Counted from the first letter of the stretch, positions 26,224 to 34,969 are shown. The stretch: 64,000 nucleotides of DNA from Anaerostipes sp. MSJ-23 (GCF_018918155.1 NZ_JAHLPY010000004.1:1-64000); one strand, 5' to 3'. A program made the numbers and translations. The notes: a model not told the origin generated them from the letters alone.

Positions 26224-26727
26224 TTATTCGTAATCTTTGTATCCAACCTGATCCAGTTTTTCTGCTTTTTCTACAACAGACTGTTTCATTTCTTCGCTGT
26301 AGTCTTTTAATCTGTTTAATAATGCCTCATCGGATGTTGCAAGCATTTTTGCTGCTAAAATTCCTGCATTTAATCCTCCGTTGATTGCGACGGTTGCTAC
26401 TGGAATTCCGGATGGCATCTGTACGATGGAATACAGAGAATCTACACCACCAAGGTCCGATGTCTTCATTGGGATACCAATGACAGGCATTGGGAATAAG
26501 GCTGCACACATACCAGGAAGATGCGCCGCTTTTCCAGCTCCTGCGATAATTACTTTTACACCTCTTGCTTCTGCACCTTTTGCCCATTCAAAGAAAATAT
26601 CTGGTTCTCTGTGTGCGGAAATAATTGTCATTTCAAAATCAATTCCCATATCTTCCAGGAACTGTGCTGCCTTTTTCATGACAGGCATATCAGAATCGCT
26701 GCCCATTACAATTGCTACTTTCGCCAT
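26224..26727 (-). CDS. purE: N5-carboxyaminoimidazole ribonucleotide mutase
   Basis: The class I PurE enzyme moves the carboxylate in N5-CAIR to give CAIR and normally works with PurK. The 167-residue protein has VAIVMGSDSDMPVMKKA, the mononucleotide loop ISAHREPD near residue 40, and GAGKAAHLPGMCAA and VPIGIPMK-like residues around 75-95. Size is typical for class I. No purK is present in the window. The gene follows the M29 aminopeptidase with a 54-base gap that shows no hairpin. Confidence 0.97.
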   Translation of the reverse strand: MAKVAIVMGSDSDMPVMKKAAQFLEDMGIDFEMTIISAHREPDIFFEWAKGAEARGVKVIIAGAGKAAHLPGMCAALFPMPVIGIPMKTSDLGGVDSLYSIVQMPSGIPVATVAINGGLNAGILAAKMLATSDEALLNRLKDYSEEMKQSVVEKAEKLDQVGYKDYE

Positions 26728-26781
26728 TTTCTATTCTCCTTTGCATCATTGATTGTTTCTATTTGTTTCCATTTTACTCAC

Positions 26782-28794
26782 TTACTCTATGTCCGTCAAT
26801 GGTACATTTAACGTTTCTGTTCCTGGAAGGACAAAACGACCTCCTTCAATCAGTGGAATTTCCTCTCCTCCAAGGGCGATCGCATGGATAGAATCCAGCT
26901 CCTCATATGGAATGGTGATGTCTGTGTGACACTGGAAATATTCTCCCTTTAAAGAACATGCATTATATTTTGCAACAATTTCTTTTCCATCCGGATTATA
27001 TACCTTCGTTTCTTCACTATGACTATAACAGGTATCACCAATGGCAAAGTGTGGTCCCATTTTTTCAACAATTAAAATTGGAAGCTGATAAAGAATTCCA
27101 TAGTTTTTTGCCATCGCATAAGCGGTTGTGTTCGTTCCAATGGCAAATTCACCCATTGGCAAAGTATCCCTATTATATAGAAGATTCTCTTTTATAAATG
27201 CTTTGTTTTCTTCTTCACTCTCAAAGTTTTTACAGGTATAAGATTCAACTTTTCCATCTTTAAAAGTAAGTTTCAGATCAATAAATTTCAGATCTCTTAA
27301 ATAAACTTCCCCAACATGAAGAACGCCATTGGTTCCGGCAAGTTTCGGTGAAGTAAACACTTCTCCAACCGGAATATTGACATCAGCCAAACAATTTTCA
27401 AAGTTTGTTTCTTTTTCTGGATGTTCCAGGTCATGCATCGCAACATATAAATCTGTCTGGTTATTTCCAGCTCCTTTAATATGCACTTCCACTGCCTGAT
27501 CCAGCGCATCAATCAAATGCTGCTGAATCTTTCGATATAAATCTTTATCAAGGGTATTGACCTTAATGACTTCTTCGAAAATTTCTTCAAACTGATCTCC
27601 AATTTCCGGAATTGGATAAGCAATGATTGTAAAACTTCTCTGATCTGGTTTGATATATTCGTTTACAATTTCCGATGCTTTGATCTGGAATTCCACTGAC
27701 AATTCCTGTTGTTTGGAAGATAGATGAAGCGCTTCTTTTTTATTTTCCGGCAAAAATGGAGTTTCTCCGAAGGTATCCATACAAGCTGGTCCGGCAAGAA
27801 CCGATGCCTCTTCTTTCAATTTTTCATAAGCATTGCGGTAACATTCCAGTTTATGTTGCATAAACCGATTATCAAAATAAACGGCCTGGTCAAAGCGATG
27901 ATCAAAATCATACTGTGGATTTGGACTGGAAGAAATATAGCCAACCTTCACACTTCCTCTGACAAGACTTGACTGTCCGCTTCGATAAATAATCGGCATC
28001 AAACCGATTTCTTGAAATTGTTTCACTGCTTCCCGAATGATTGGTTCAAATCCAATCGTATAACGGATATTAACGGTACGTTTTGGACTCATATCAATGT
28101 TATTAATAATAAATCCATCATGGAATCCATCGACATAAGTCTTTGCAATATCTTTGATTTTCTCTTTCGGAAGACTGTTTAAAAATTGAAGGGTACGAAT
28201 CTCATTGTCCGAAATATATTCTCCATATTGATACAGACAATCGGTGTCCGAAAGATCTGATTCCATCACAATCTTAGTTGCAAAATCAAGGCTTGGATCT
28301 AACTGTTCGCGGATACGATATTCAAACACTTCACTGCTGTAATCTCGCATATGATCAAAAATGACCGTTCGTATTTGTTCCGGACTTTCTTCCTCTTCAC
28401 GAAACATCTGATAAATTTCCAGGAAGAGTTCATTGATAATGACCAGATCAAACAAACGTCCCTCAATCGCATAAATAAATCCACAACGGATTTCCCTATA
28501 AAGGAAACTAAGCAGCTGTCCATATTCCAGGCCGAATTGTTCACTGGCATATGCTGGATTTCCATAACATGTCTCATAATTTTTAGGACGCACACTTTCA
28601 TACCATTCCTGATTCCACTGTTTAAGCTGCTTCCATGTTTTTTCGCTCGTATCATAAATGTTATTAACGTACAAAAGCATAGAGGTCATTTCTCTGAAAT
28701 AAGGTTCATAAATGCCTGTTTTCTGTGCTTCTGACAAAATCAGTTCTAAACCATCGATATTTAATGCATGTCTTTCTTCTAAAATTCCACTCAC
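26782..28794 (-). CDS. M29 family aminopeptidase with an N-terminal extension
   Basis: The C-terminal 400 residues match the M29 (AmpS/PepS, thermophilic metalloprotease) family. The two-metal ligands expected for the family are present: Glu478 in GEVFTSP, Glu549 in MGEFAIGTN, His582 in GPHFAIGD, a Tyr near 590, and His623/Asp625 in CHTD. The family usually has about 410 residues; this protein has 670, so an N-terminal helical region of some 240 residues is extra. It is a cytosolic enzyme that removes N-terminal residues from peptides. Its start overlaps the stop of the HD gene (ATGA). Its presence in the nucleotide operon has no obvious reason. Confidence 0.87.
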   Translation of the reverse strand: MSGILEERHALNIDGLELILSEAQKTGIYEPYFREMTSMLLYVNNIYDTSEKTWKQLKQWNQEWYESVRPKNYETCYGNPAYASEQFGLEYGQLLSFLYREIRCGFIYAIEGRLFDLVIINELFLEIYQMFREEEESPEQIRTVIFDHMRDYSSEVFEYRIREQLDPSLDFATKIVMESDLSDTDCLYQYGEYISDNEIRTLQFLNSLPKEKIKDIAKTYVDGFHDGFIINNIDMSPKRTVNIRYTIGFEPIIREAVKQFQEIGLMPIIYRSGQSSLVRGSVKVGYISSSPNPQYDFDHRFDQAVYFDNRFMQHKLECYRNAYEKLKEEASVLAGPACMDTFGETPFLPENKKEALHLSSKQQELSVEFQIKASEIVNEYIKPDQRSFTIIAYPIPEIGDQFEEIFEEVIKVNTLDKDLYRKIQQHLIDALDQAVEVHIKGAGNNQTDLYVAMHDLEHPEKETNFENCLADVNIPVGEVFTSPKLAGTNGVLHVGEVYLRDLKFIDLKLTFKDGKVESYTCKNFESEEENKAFIKENLLYNRDTLPMGEFAIGTNTTAYAMAKNYGILYQLPILIVEKMGPHFAIGDTCYSHSEETKVYNPDGKEIVAKYNACSLKGEYFQCHTDITIPYEELDSIHAIALGGEEIPLIEGGRFVLPGTETLNVPLTDIE

Positions 28795-29396
28795 GCCTTC
28801 TCGCTCCTTTTAATTTTGCCTTTTTCTATATTTTTGTCAAAAATCTTTTGGATATACTGCCATAAAACTTCTGAGCCTTCTTTTGTATGTTTATTTGCTT
28901 CCATCACCTGATCATAACAGATGTTATGAAGTTCCCATGCTTTTCCATCCGTTGCATCATTTAAAAGAATTGGCTGTAGACGATCAATGGTTGCGGCAAA
29001 TTTTGCTTCCGGTGTCTTTCGGTCTTCAAACTCTCTCCAGAGTTCATAAAATTCTGTTCCCTGATCTTCTGGTAATAAATGAAACAGCCTATCGGCTGCT
29101 TTTTCTTCTCTTGCGGCCTTTGTTTTTGCCCCTTCTTTATCATAAAGATACGTATCTCCGGCATCAATTTCCACAAGATCATGAATCAGCCCCATCTTCA
29201 TTACTTTCATAACATCGATTGGTTCATTGGAATATTCTGCCAGAAGAAATGCCATGGTTGCAAAATGCCACGCATGTTCCGCATCATCTTCTCTACGTTC
29301 TCCGCTTGAGATGTAAGTCTGGCGGATAATGTTTTTTAGTTTATCGATTTCAATAATAAATTGTATCTGTTGTTCCAAACGTTCCATAAAATCCAT
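28791..29396 (-). CDS. HD-domain 5'-deoxynucleotidase-like protein
   Basis: The 201-residue protein resembles YfbR/HDDC2 nucleotidases: His41 and His44 in EHAWHFATMAF, HD at 72-73 in LIHDLVEIDAGD with Glu76, and Asp138 in ATIDRLQP complete the metal site. Enzymes of this group dephosphorylate deoxynucleoside monophosphates, which would fit with flanking pyrimidine and purine genes. An alternative is another HD phosphohydrolase activity. The stop overlaps the M29 gene start. Confidence 0.82.
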   Translation of the reverse strand: MDFMERLEQQIQFIIEIDKLKNIIRQTYISSGERREDDAEHAWHFATMAFLLAEYSNEPIDVMKVMKMGLIHDLVEIDAGDTYLYDKEGAKTKAAREEKAADRLFHLLPEDQGTEFYELWREFEDRKTPEAKFAATIDRLQPILLNDATDGKAWELHNICYDQVMEANKHTKEGSEVLWQYIQKIFDKNIEKGKIKRSEKA

Positions 29397-29405
29397 CTTC
29401 CTTTC

Positions 29406-29732
29406 CTATAATATGCCAAGAAGAAAGATCAATACAGAAAATGCAAGAATCAGACCATTTGTAATACATCCGGTAATCTTCCATAAAGCAATCGCTGCTG
29501 TATCTTCAAAACTTCTGACTGCAAAATGCAAACCAACGGCTCCAAGTGCCGTTACAAGCCAGCCTGCCAGACCATAAAGGACATTTCCTTTTCCTCCGCT
29601 GGAAAAAGAACCAGCAATTAAAAGCAGGTAGATGATAATTCCTGCCGCTCCGATCACGGTTGCGATTGCAGATGTTTTGGAAACAACATGATCTGACGGA
29701 CGATAGGCAAAATGTTTCTTTTTCTTGTTCAT
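29406..29732 (-). CDS. Small membrane protein, DUF6142-like
   Basis: This 108-residue protein starts with a basic segment (MNKKKKHFAYRPSDHVVSKTSA) followed by three hydrophobic segments at about 24-44, 52-72 and 82-107. It resembles a small Lachnospiraceae family that I remember as DUF6142; no function is known to me. Its start overlaps the VanZ-like gene end by four bases, so the two are probably co-translated. Confidence 0.7.
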   Translation of the reverse strand: MNKKKKHFAYRPSDHVVSKTSAIATVIGAAGIIIYLLLIAGSFSSGGKGNVLYGLAGWLVTALGAVGLHFAVRSFEDTAAIALWKITGCITNGLILAFSVLIFLLGIL

Positions 29733-30199
29733 TTTGATTTCCTCTTTATAAGCTGATAAAATTCTAGAAGAATGCGATAGACAACATAACCAATCAGGCC
29801 TCCTATCGTGTTCATCAAAAGGTCATCCACATCAAACACACCGACTTTTAAGATTAGCTGACTCGTCTCTATGAGCAAGCTGAAAATAAAAGTGGAGCAT
29901 ACCGCACGGATAAACCCTTTTCTTTTTTCTGTCACAATTGGCAACATAAAACCGAATGGACTGAATGCGAAAACATTTCCAAACAGGTTCGTAATGACTG
30001 CTTCTGTTGAAAGCAGATGCCGATACTTCCAGAATCTGTGTATTTCTTTAAATAAAACTAAATTAACATGGGAGGTCTGATAACCAGATCCCCTCCCATA
30101 TCGTTCACTTAATAATACAAAGTAAAATATAATAATAACGTATAAGTAGAAAAATATTCTTATCCCATTATGGATTAATTTTTTCTTTCTTGGTGTCAC
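29729..30199 (-). CDS. VanZ-like membrane protein
   Basis: The 156-residue protein has four membrane helices and the VanZ-family pattern (PF04892): VNLVLFKEI, then NLFGNVFAFSPFGFMLP, FSLLIETSQLILKVGVFDVDDLLMNTIGG, and a final helix. VanZ from enterococci contributes low-level teicoplanin resistance, but most family members have no known role, so resistance should not be inferred. It follows pyrE by 12 bases and may be co-transcribed with the pyr genes. Confidence 0.9.
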   Translation of the reverse strand: MTPRKKKLIHNGIRIFFYLYVIIIFYFVLLSERYGRGSGYQTSHVNLVLFKEIHRFWKYRHLLSTEAVITNLFGNVFAFSPFGFMLPIVTEKRKGFIRAVCSTFIFSLLIETSQLILKVGVFDVDDLLMNTIGGLIGYVVYRILLEFYQLIKRKSK

Positions 30200-30211
30200 A
30201 AATATCCGCCT

Positions 30212-30892
30212 CTATTTCACGCCATACTGTTCATAGTATGCGTCAATTGCTGCTTTTAATGTATCGTCGATCACAACTTTTCCATTACATTCTTTATTAT
30301 AAAGACATTCTACAACTTCTTCCATGTCAACAATGGCTGCAGTATCAAATCCATACAGATCTTTTACTTCGTCCAGTGCACATTTTTTTCCGCCCTTTCC
30401 GACTTCCATACGGTTTAAGGATACCATCAATCCAACGATTGTAACATTGGCTGCCCCTTTTACTTTTGGAACCGTTTCTTCCATAGATTTTCCAGATGTT
30501 GTAACATCTTCAATCATGATAACACGATCTCCATCTTTTAATTCACTTCCAAGGAATCCACCTTTATCTGCTCCGTGATCTTTTACTTCTTTACGGTCAG
30601 AACAGTAGCGAACTTCTTTTCCATATAATTCACTATAGGCAATCGCTGTAACAACTCCAAGTGGAATTCCTTTATAAGCTGGCCCAAATAAGACGTCAAA
30701 GTCATCTCCATAGGTTGTATGGATTGCTTTTGCATAGTACTCTCCCAGTCTCTTTAACTGAGAACCTGTCACATATGCTCCAGCATTCATGAAAAATGGA
30801 GATTTTCTTCCACTTTTTAATGTAAATTCTCCAAATTTCAAAACATCACTTTCTACCATAAATTCAATAAACTCTTTTTTATATGCTTCCAT
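30212..30892 (-). CDS. pyrE: Orotate phosphoribosyltransferase
   Basis: PyrE transfers phosphoribose from PRPP to orotate to give OMP. The 226-residue protein has LKSGRKSPFFMNAG near residues 25-38, GPAYKGIPL at 70-78, and the PRPP loop VIMIEDVTTSGKS at 124-136. It has a C-terminal extension typical of clostridial members. The gene follows the CBS-domain gene by 20 bases and OMP passes to PyrF encoded upstream. Confidence 0.98.
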   Translation of the reverse strand: MEAYKKEFIEFMVESDVLKFGEFTLKSGRKSPFFMNAGAYVTGSQLKRLGEYYAKAIHTTYGDDFDVLFGPAYKGIPLGVVTAIAYSELYGKEVRYCSDRKEVKDHGADKGGFLGSELKDGDRVIMIEDVTTSGKSMEETVPKVKGAANVTIVGLMVSLNRMEVGKGGKKCALDEVKDLYGFDTAAIVDMEEVVECLYNKECNGKVVIDDTLKAAIDAYYEQYGVK

Positions 30893-30912
30893 TCTCTGCT
30901 AAAACCTCCATT

Positions 30913-31335
30913 TTATGCTTCTTTTGTTTGGATCTTTTTATACTCATCATAATAAAAACGGATGACATCTTTTCGTGTCACAATTCCGATAAAGTTTTTC
31001 TGGTCGTCCACTACTGGAACAAAGTTTTGGTCTGTGATGGTATCCACCAAATCATCCATATCTGTATCAATAAAAATTGCCTGGATATTCCTTTTCCTTG
31101 GAACGTCCTGTACTTTGATCTTTTCTGCTTCAAAAATATTCCAGTTGCACATGTTCTCCATCGCGCGTAAAATATCACCTTCTGTGATTGTTCCCGCATA
31201 TTTTCCGTCTGCATCAATCGTTGGCACTGCGGAATATCCATGATATTTCATTTTTTCCAATGCCTGTCTTAAACTGTCTTGCGACGGAATCGATGCTACA
31301 TTTTTCTTTGGAGTCAGAAAAAATAATATGTTCAT
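30913..31335 (-). CDS. CBS-domain pair protein
   Basis: This 140-residue protein consists almost only of two CBS motifs, at about residues 12-66 (PSQDSLRQALEKMKYHGYSA, AGTITEGDILRAM) and 75-135 (IFIDTDMDDLVDTI, VPVVDDQKNFIGIVTRKDVI). CBS pairs bind adenosine nucleotides or S-adenosylmethionine and usually sense energy or nucleotide state. It has no catalytic domain. Its position between pyrD and pyrE suggests a nucleotide-responsive role in pyrimidine synthesis (inference only). Confidence 0.88.
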   Translation of the reverse strand: MNILFFLTPKKNVASIPSQDSLRQALEKMKYHGYSAVPTIDADGKYAGTITEGDILRAMENMCNWNIFEAEKIKVQDVPRKRNIQAIFIDTDMDDLVDTITDQNFVPVVDDQKNFIGIVTRKDVIRFYYDEYKKIQTKEA

Positions 31336-31352
31336 GAGCAGTTACTCCCTTT

Positions 31353-32255
31353 CTATTTCACACATCCGATCAGCTCTTTGATATCATCAATCTGATGTCT
31401 TCTCATATAATCTTCGATTCCTTTGATGACATCGGTCGTTGCTGCCGGATTGATAAAGTTTGCTGTTCCGACAGAAACAGCCGTTGCCCCTGCCATAATA
31501 AATTCCAGAGCATCTTCTGCTGTCTCAATTCCACCCATTCCGATGATTGGAACATCTACCGCATTTGCTACCTGATATACCATGCGTACTGCTACTGGTT
31601 TGATTGCAGGACCTGACATTCCACCGGTCTTATTTGCCAGTACAAAATCACGTTTTTCAATATCAATTTTCATTCCAGTCAACGTATTGATCAGGGAAAG
31701 TGCGTCACTTCCTGCATCAACAGCTGCTTTGGCCATCTCTGTGATATCCGTCACATTTGGACTTAACTTCATGATGATTGGCTGTTTTGCTTTTGCCTTC
31801 ACTGCCTTTGTAATATGAGCCAGTGCTTTTGGATCCTGTCCAAATGCAATTCCGCCTTCTTTGACATTCGGGCAGGAAACATTGATTTCCAATAAATCTA
31901 CCGGCTGATCAGAAAGACGTTCTACAACTTCTACATAATCCTGTTCCGATTTTCCACATACGTTGACGATCACTGTCGCTCCTGCTTCCTTTAAAAATGG
32001 AAGATCTCTCTCAATCATCACATCAATTCCAGGATTCTGAAGCCCAATGGCATTCAACATTCCGCCATAAACTTCTGCAACTCTTGGTGTTGGATTTCCA
32101 GGCCATGCTACATTGGCAACTCCCTTTGTTGTCACTGCTCCAAGGCTTTTTAAATCCACAAATTCACTGAATTCTTCCCCTGATCCAAAGGTTCCGGAAC
32201 CCGTTGTTACCGGGTTTTTCATTGTAACTCCTGCGATATTTACTGATAAATCCAT
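31353..32255 (-). CDS. pyrD: Dihydroorotate dehydrogenase B, catalytic subunit
   Basis: This is class 1B PyrD (PyrDB). It oxidises dihydroorotate and passes electrons from FMN to the PyrK subunit. The 300-residue protein begins LSVNIAGVTMKNPVTTGSGTF, with the active-site base Cys128 in EINVSCPNVKEGG, which is the class 1 feature, and GMSGPAIKPVAVRM and IIGMGGI for FMN binding. Its start shares a base with the pyrK stop, so the two are coupled. Confidence 0.98.
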   Translation of the reverse strand: MDLSVNIAGVTMKNPVTTGSGTFGSGEEFSEFVDLKSLGAVTTKGVANVAWPGNPTPRVAEVYGGMLNAIGLQNPGIDVMIERDLPFLKEAGATVIVNVCGKSEQDYVEVVERLSDQPVDLLEINVSCPNVKEGGIAFGQDPKALAHITKAVKAKAKQPIIMKLSPNVTDITEMAKAAVDAGSDALSLINTLTGMKIDIEKRDFVLANKTGGMSGPAIKPVAVRMVYQVANAVDVPIIGMGGIETAEDALEFIMAGATAVSVGTANFINPAATTDVIKGIEDYMRRHQIDDIKELIGCVK

Positions 32256-33022
32256 TAAAGTTCCACCTCCCTGGCATCAAAGACTGGTCCGTCTTTGCAG
32301 ACTCTCTTATTGTGTACATGAGAATGATTGTCAACATCTTTTGACTTGCAAACACATGCAAGACATGCTCCGATTCCACATGCCATACGCTCTTCCAGTG
32401 AAATTTGTGCCTCAATTCCATATTCCTGTGCATAAGCTTTGACACCTTTTAACATTGGTGTTGGCCCACACGCATAAATGACAGCGCCTTCCACTGCCTG
32501 CTCCTTGATCGCATCAATGACATTTCCCTTTGTTCCAACAGAACCATCTTCGGTGGAAACAACAACTTTTCCGACCGCATCAAATTCGTCCTTTAAAAAC
32601 ATCTGGCTGTCACGATATCCTAACACGGCAGTTTTTTCACAGTCAAGCTGTTTAAAAAGTTCCAACATCGGAGGAATTCCGATTCCTCCGCCAATCAAGA
32701 TTGCTTTTTTATCTTTCATTGTAAATCCATTGCCAAGAGGCCCAAGAATTTTCACTTCTTCTCCCGCCTGATAAGTCGATAACTGAGCGGTTCCTTCTCC
32801 TGCCACACGATAGACAATACGTAATGTTCCTTCCTCCGGATTGATTCCGCAAATACTAATTGGTCTTGGAAGAATTTTACTTTTATCATTTACATAAACA
32901 GAAAGAAACTGTCCTGGCTTTGCTTCTTTTGCAATTTCTTCCGCTTTCAGTGTCATATCAAAAATACCATCTGCCAGAGATGTCTGACTTATGATTTTTG
33001 CATATACTTGTTTTTTACTCAT
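32255..33022 (-). CDS. pyrK: Dihydroorotate dehydrogenase B, electron-transfer subunit
   Basis: PyrK carries FAD and a 2Fe-2S cluster and links PyrDB to NAD+. The 255-residue protein has the FAD site ILPRPISICGI, the NAD site ILIGGGIGIPPMLELFK, and the cluster ligands Cys215, Cys220, Cys223 and Cys242 (ERMACGIGACLAC and KRVCKDGPVF). Length is typical. It sits between pyrF (16-base gap) and pyrD, the usual Firmicutes order. Confidence 0.98.
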   Translation of the reverse strand: MSKKQVYAKIISQTSLADGIFDMTLKAEEIAKEAKPGQFLSVYVNDKSKILPRPISICGINPEEGTLRIVYRVAGEGTAQLSTYQAGEEVKILGPLGNGFTMKDKKAILIGGGIGIPPMLELFKQLDCEKTAVLGYRDSQMFLKDEFDAVGKVVVSTEDGSVGTKGNVIDAIKEQAVEGAVIYACGPTPMLKGVKAYAQEYGIEAQISLEERMACGIGACLACVCKSKDVDNHSHVHNKRVCKDGPVFDAREVEL

Positions 33023-33038
33023 AATGATCCTCTTTCGA

Positions 33039-33962
33039 TTATTTTACATACGCCTGTTTCAAATCTTCTTTCATATCAAGAACGGCCTGTCTGGATGCTT
33101 CTGCATAATGTTCCGCTCCAAAGCGGCTGTATGCATCCTGTTTATATGCACAAATGATACCACGAGAAGAGTTAATAATGGCACCAAGTCCATCTTCATT
33201 AAAGAATGGTGCGAGATCTTTTGCCTGTCCTCCCTGCGCTCCATAACCTGGTACAAGAATATAAGCTTTTGGCATAATCTTTCTTAAAGCCTCTCCCATC
33301 TTTGGATAAGTTGCTCCGACAACGGCTCCGACGTAACTGTAAGAATCTCCCATCAATTCTTCACCCCATCCAGCTACTTTTTCTGCTACCATCTCATATA
33401 ATGGTTTTCCATTGATTTCCTGATCCTGAAATTCTCCACTTGATGGATTAGAAGTTTTTACAAGAATAAACATTCCTTTTTTCTCTTCCTTACATACTTC
33501 CATAAACGGACGAACACCATCACTTCCAAGATATGGATTCACGGTTACAAAATCTTCACAAAATCCATGATAAGATTTACTTCCAACCTTAACTTTTCCT
33601 ATATGACCAATGGCATATGCCTTAGAGGTAGATCCGATATCTCCACGTTTGATATCTCCAATAATGACAAGACCTTTGCTTTTTGCATATTCGCATGTTT
33701 TGTTAAATGCAACAAGTCCCGGTACACCAAATTGTTCATACATGGCAATCTGAGGTTTCACCGCTGGAATCAAATCATATATACTGTCAATGATCCCTTT
33801 ATTATACTGCCAAATTGCTTCTGCTGCCCCTTCCAATGTTTCGCCGTATTGATCAAACGCTGCTTTTTGGATATGCTGTGGCACATAATCAAGCATCGGG
33901 TCTAATCCTACAACGATTGGTGCATCTAATTTTTTAATTTTGTTCACTAATTCATTGATCAT
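33039..33962 (-). CDS. pyrF: Orotidine 5'-phosphate decarboxylase, type 2
   Basis: PyrF converts OMP to UMP. The 307-residue length and the segments IVVGLDPMLDYVP and VIIGDIKRGDIGSTSKAYA (catalytic Asp-Lys pair) mark the longer type 2 group. The C-terminal phosphate site reads YILVPGYGAQGG and NSSRGIICAY. It is the first gene of the pyr series, starting behind AAAAGGAG at a normal spacing. Confidence 0.97.
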   Translation of the reverse strand: MINELVNKIKKLDAPIVVGLDPMLDYVPQHIQKAAFDQYGETLEGAAEAIWQYNKGIIDSIYDLIPAVKPQIAMYEQFGVPGLVAFNKTCEYAKSKGLVIIGDIKRGDIGSTSKAYAIGHIGKVKVGSKSYHGFCEDFVTVNPYLGSDGVRPFMEVCKEEKKGMFILVKTSNPSSGEFQDQEINGKPLYEMVAEKVAGWGEELMGDSYSYVGAVVGATYPKMGEALRKIMPKAYILVPGYGAQGGQAKDLAPFFNEDGLGAIINSSRGIICAYKQDAYSRFGAEHYAEASRQAVLDMKEDLKQAYVK

Positions 33963-34032
33963 TGATTTCTCCTTTTACTGCTACTATCTCTTCTTACTTC
34001 CTATATATACTGCCCAAAGGTATATTCGATTT

Positions 34033-34061
34033 ATTTTATCATAAAAATGGAAGAATGAAAA
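34033..34061 (-). promoter_or_regulatory. Candidate promoter of the pyr operon
   Basis: On the minus strand TTTTCA (34056-34061) and TAAAAT (34033-34038) are 17 bases apart, and the -10 box is extended by TGA. The leader would be only about 65 nucleotides, with no PyrR-type binding loop or attenuator that I can see, so control may be by another route. The 203-base gap otherwise holds only this and the HAD terminator. Confidence 0.55.
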
Positions 34062-34099
34062 GATGCAACCGAATGCCTACATTCCCAATAAAATGAAAT

Positions 34100-34124
34100 A
34101 AGGCGCTGCTTTTCGCAACGCCTT
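34100..34124 (-). terminator. Terminator after the HAD hydrolase gene
   Basis: AAGGCG (34100-34105) and CGCCTT (34119-34124), with additional pairs GCA/TGC inside, form a GC-rich hairpin 42 bases after the HAD stop. The T-rich tail is interrupted on the minus strand (ATTTCATTTTATT) and somewhat better on the plus strand, where no gene lies upstream. Confidence 0.6.
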
Positions 34125-34165
34125 TTCTATTCTTTATTCTTTTGTTTAACTCACAGTCGGTCATT

Positions 34166-34816
34166 TCACGGATTTGAAAAATCTTGCATTGTTTTTACCA
34201 CACCCGGCATCTTTAAATAGGTTTCTTCTTTCTCTTTTTCACAAATGACAACGATTTGCCGACATCCAGCTTCATATGCGTTATGAATCCCAGATACGGA
34301 ATCTTCATAAATCCGTATTTGTTCTATTGGCACATTGATGATCTGTGCTGCCTTCTCAAACATAGCAATTTTATTCTCATAAGTTCCATCATCATAAACA
34401 ATATCTTCCGGTCGAATCCATTGATCTAAGTGAAAGGATTCTATAAAGAAATCAATGTTTTCCTTAATCGAGGCACTGGCAATGGTAAAAGGAATCTTTT
34501 TTTCTTTCAATGTATCAAAAAATGCTTCAACTCCTTTTACAAGATGAAAACTTTCCTGGTCCTCCTTACAAAATTTGCGATAATATTCTTCTTTGAGGAG
34601 AGAGTATCGATTTTGTTCTTCTTTTGTTGCTTTTCCATCGGTAAGGTATAAGATGTTCTGCACATTTGGTGTTCCATTCAATTTCTCATGAAGCTCTTCG
34701 TCTGTAATTTCTTTATTTCTTAAAATTTTTGAAATGGCTCCCCATGCTTTCACATGTTTATCATTATCAAAAAACAGTGTTCCATTGAAATCAAAAATGA
34801 CTCCTTTATATTCCAT
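34166..34816 (-). CDS. HAD-superfamily hydrolase with DxN motif
   Basis: I chose the ATG at 34816, eight bases after GGAGG; the frame stays open 18 codons further. The 216-residue product has the Rossmann HAD core with a helical cap, like beta-phosphoglucomutase/phosphatase subfamily members: motif I FDFNGTLF (Asp9, Asn11), motif II TIASAS, and a C-terminal YEDSVSGIHNAYEAGC carrying motif IV acids. In most phosphatases the second motif I residue is Asp acting as general acid/base; here it is Asn. Substrate unknown. It stands alone between two terminators. Confidence 0.85.
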   Translation of the reverse strand: MEYKGVIFDFNGTLFFDNDKHVKAWGAISKILRNKEITDEELHEKLNGTPNVQNILYLTDGKATKEEQNRYSLLKEEYYRKFCKEDQESFHLVKGVEAFFDTLKEKKIPFTIASASIKENIDFFIESFHLDQWIRPEDIVYDDGTYENKIAMFEKAAQIINVPIEQIRIYEDSVSGIHNAYEAGCRQIVVICEKEKEETYLKMPGVVKTMQDFSNP

Positions 34817-34930
34817 TGCCAAATCCTCCGTGACTTTTTTATAATTCTTTTGTTTTGATAACCTTATCACAAATCACCACCTTTGGCTACCTTAACCCAC
34901 CATCTAAAGCCACTAGAATTGTTTAAGAAA

Positions 34931-34969
34931 AAACCCTCCAAATCGATTTTTCTTCGATTTGAAGGGTTT
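34931..34969 (-). terminator. Terminator of the thiS-thiG-thiH operon
   Basis: On the minus strand AAACCCTTCAAATCGA (34954-34969) pairs along 16 positions, including one G-U pair, with TCGATTTGGAGGGTTT (34931-34946), followed by TTTCTT. The loop is seven bases. It lies 25 bases after the thiH stop. Confidence 0.9.

Noticed and set aside
29729-30199. Glycopeptide resistance gene vanZ
   Set aside because: The protein belongs to the broad VanZ-like family, but no vanA/vanB-type genes are nearby and most family members are not resistance proteins.
34857-34880. Palindrome-like TTATCACAAA/TTTTGATAA upstream of the HAD gene as a regulator site
   Set aside because: The two halves differ by an insertion and no second copy was noticed; too weak to call.
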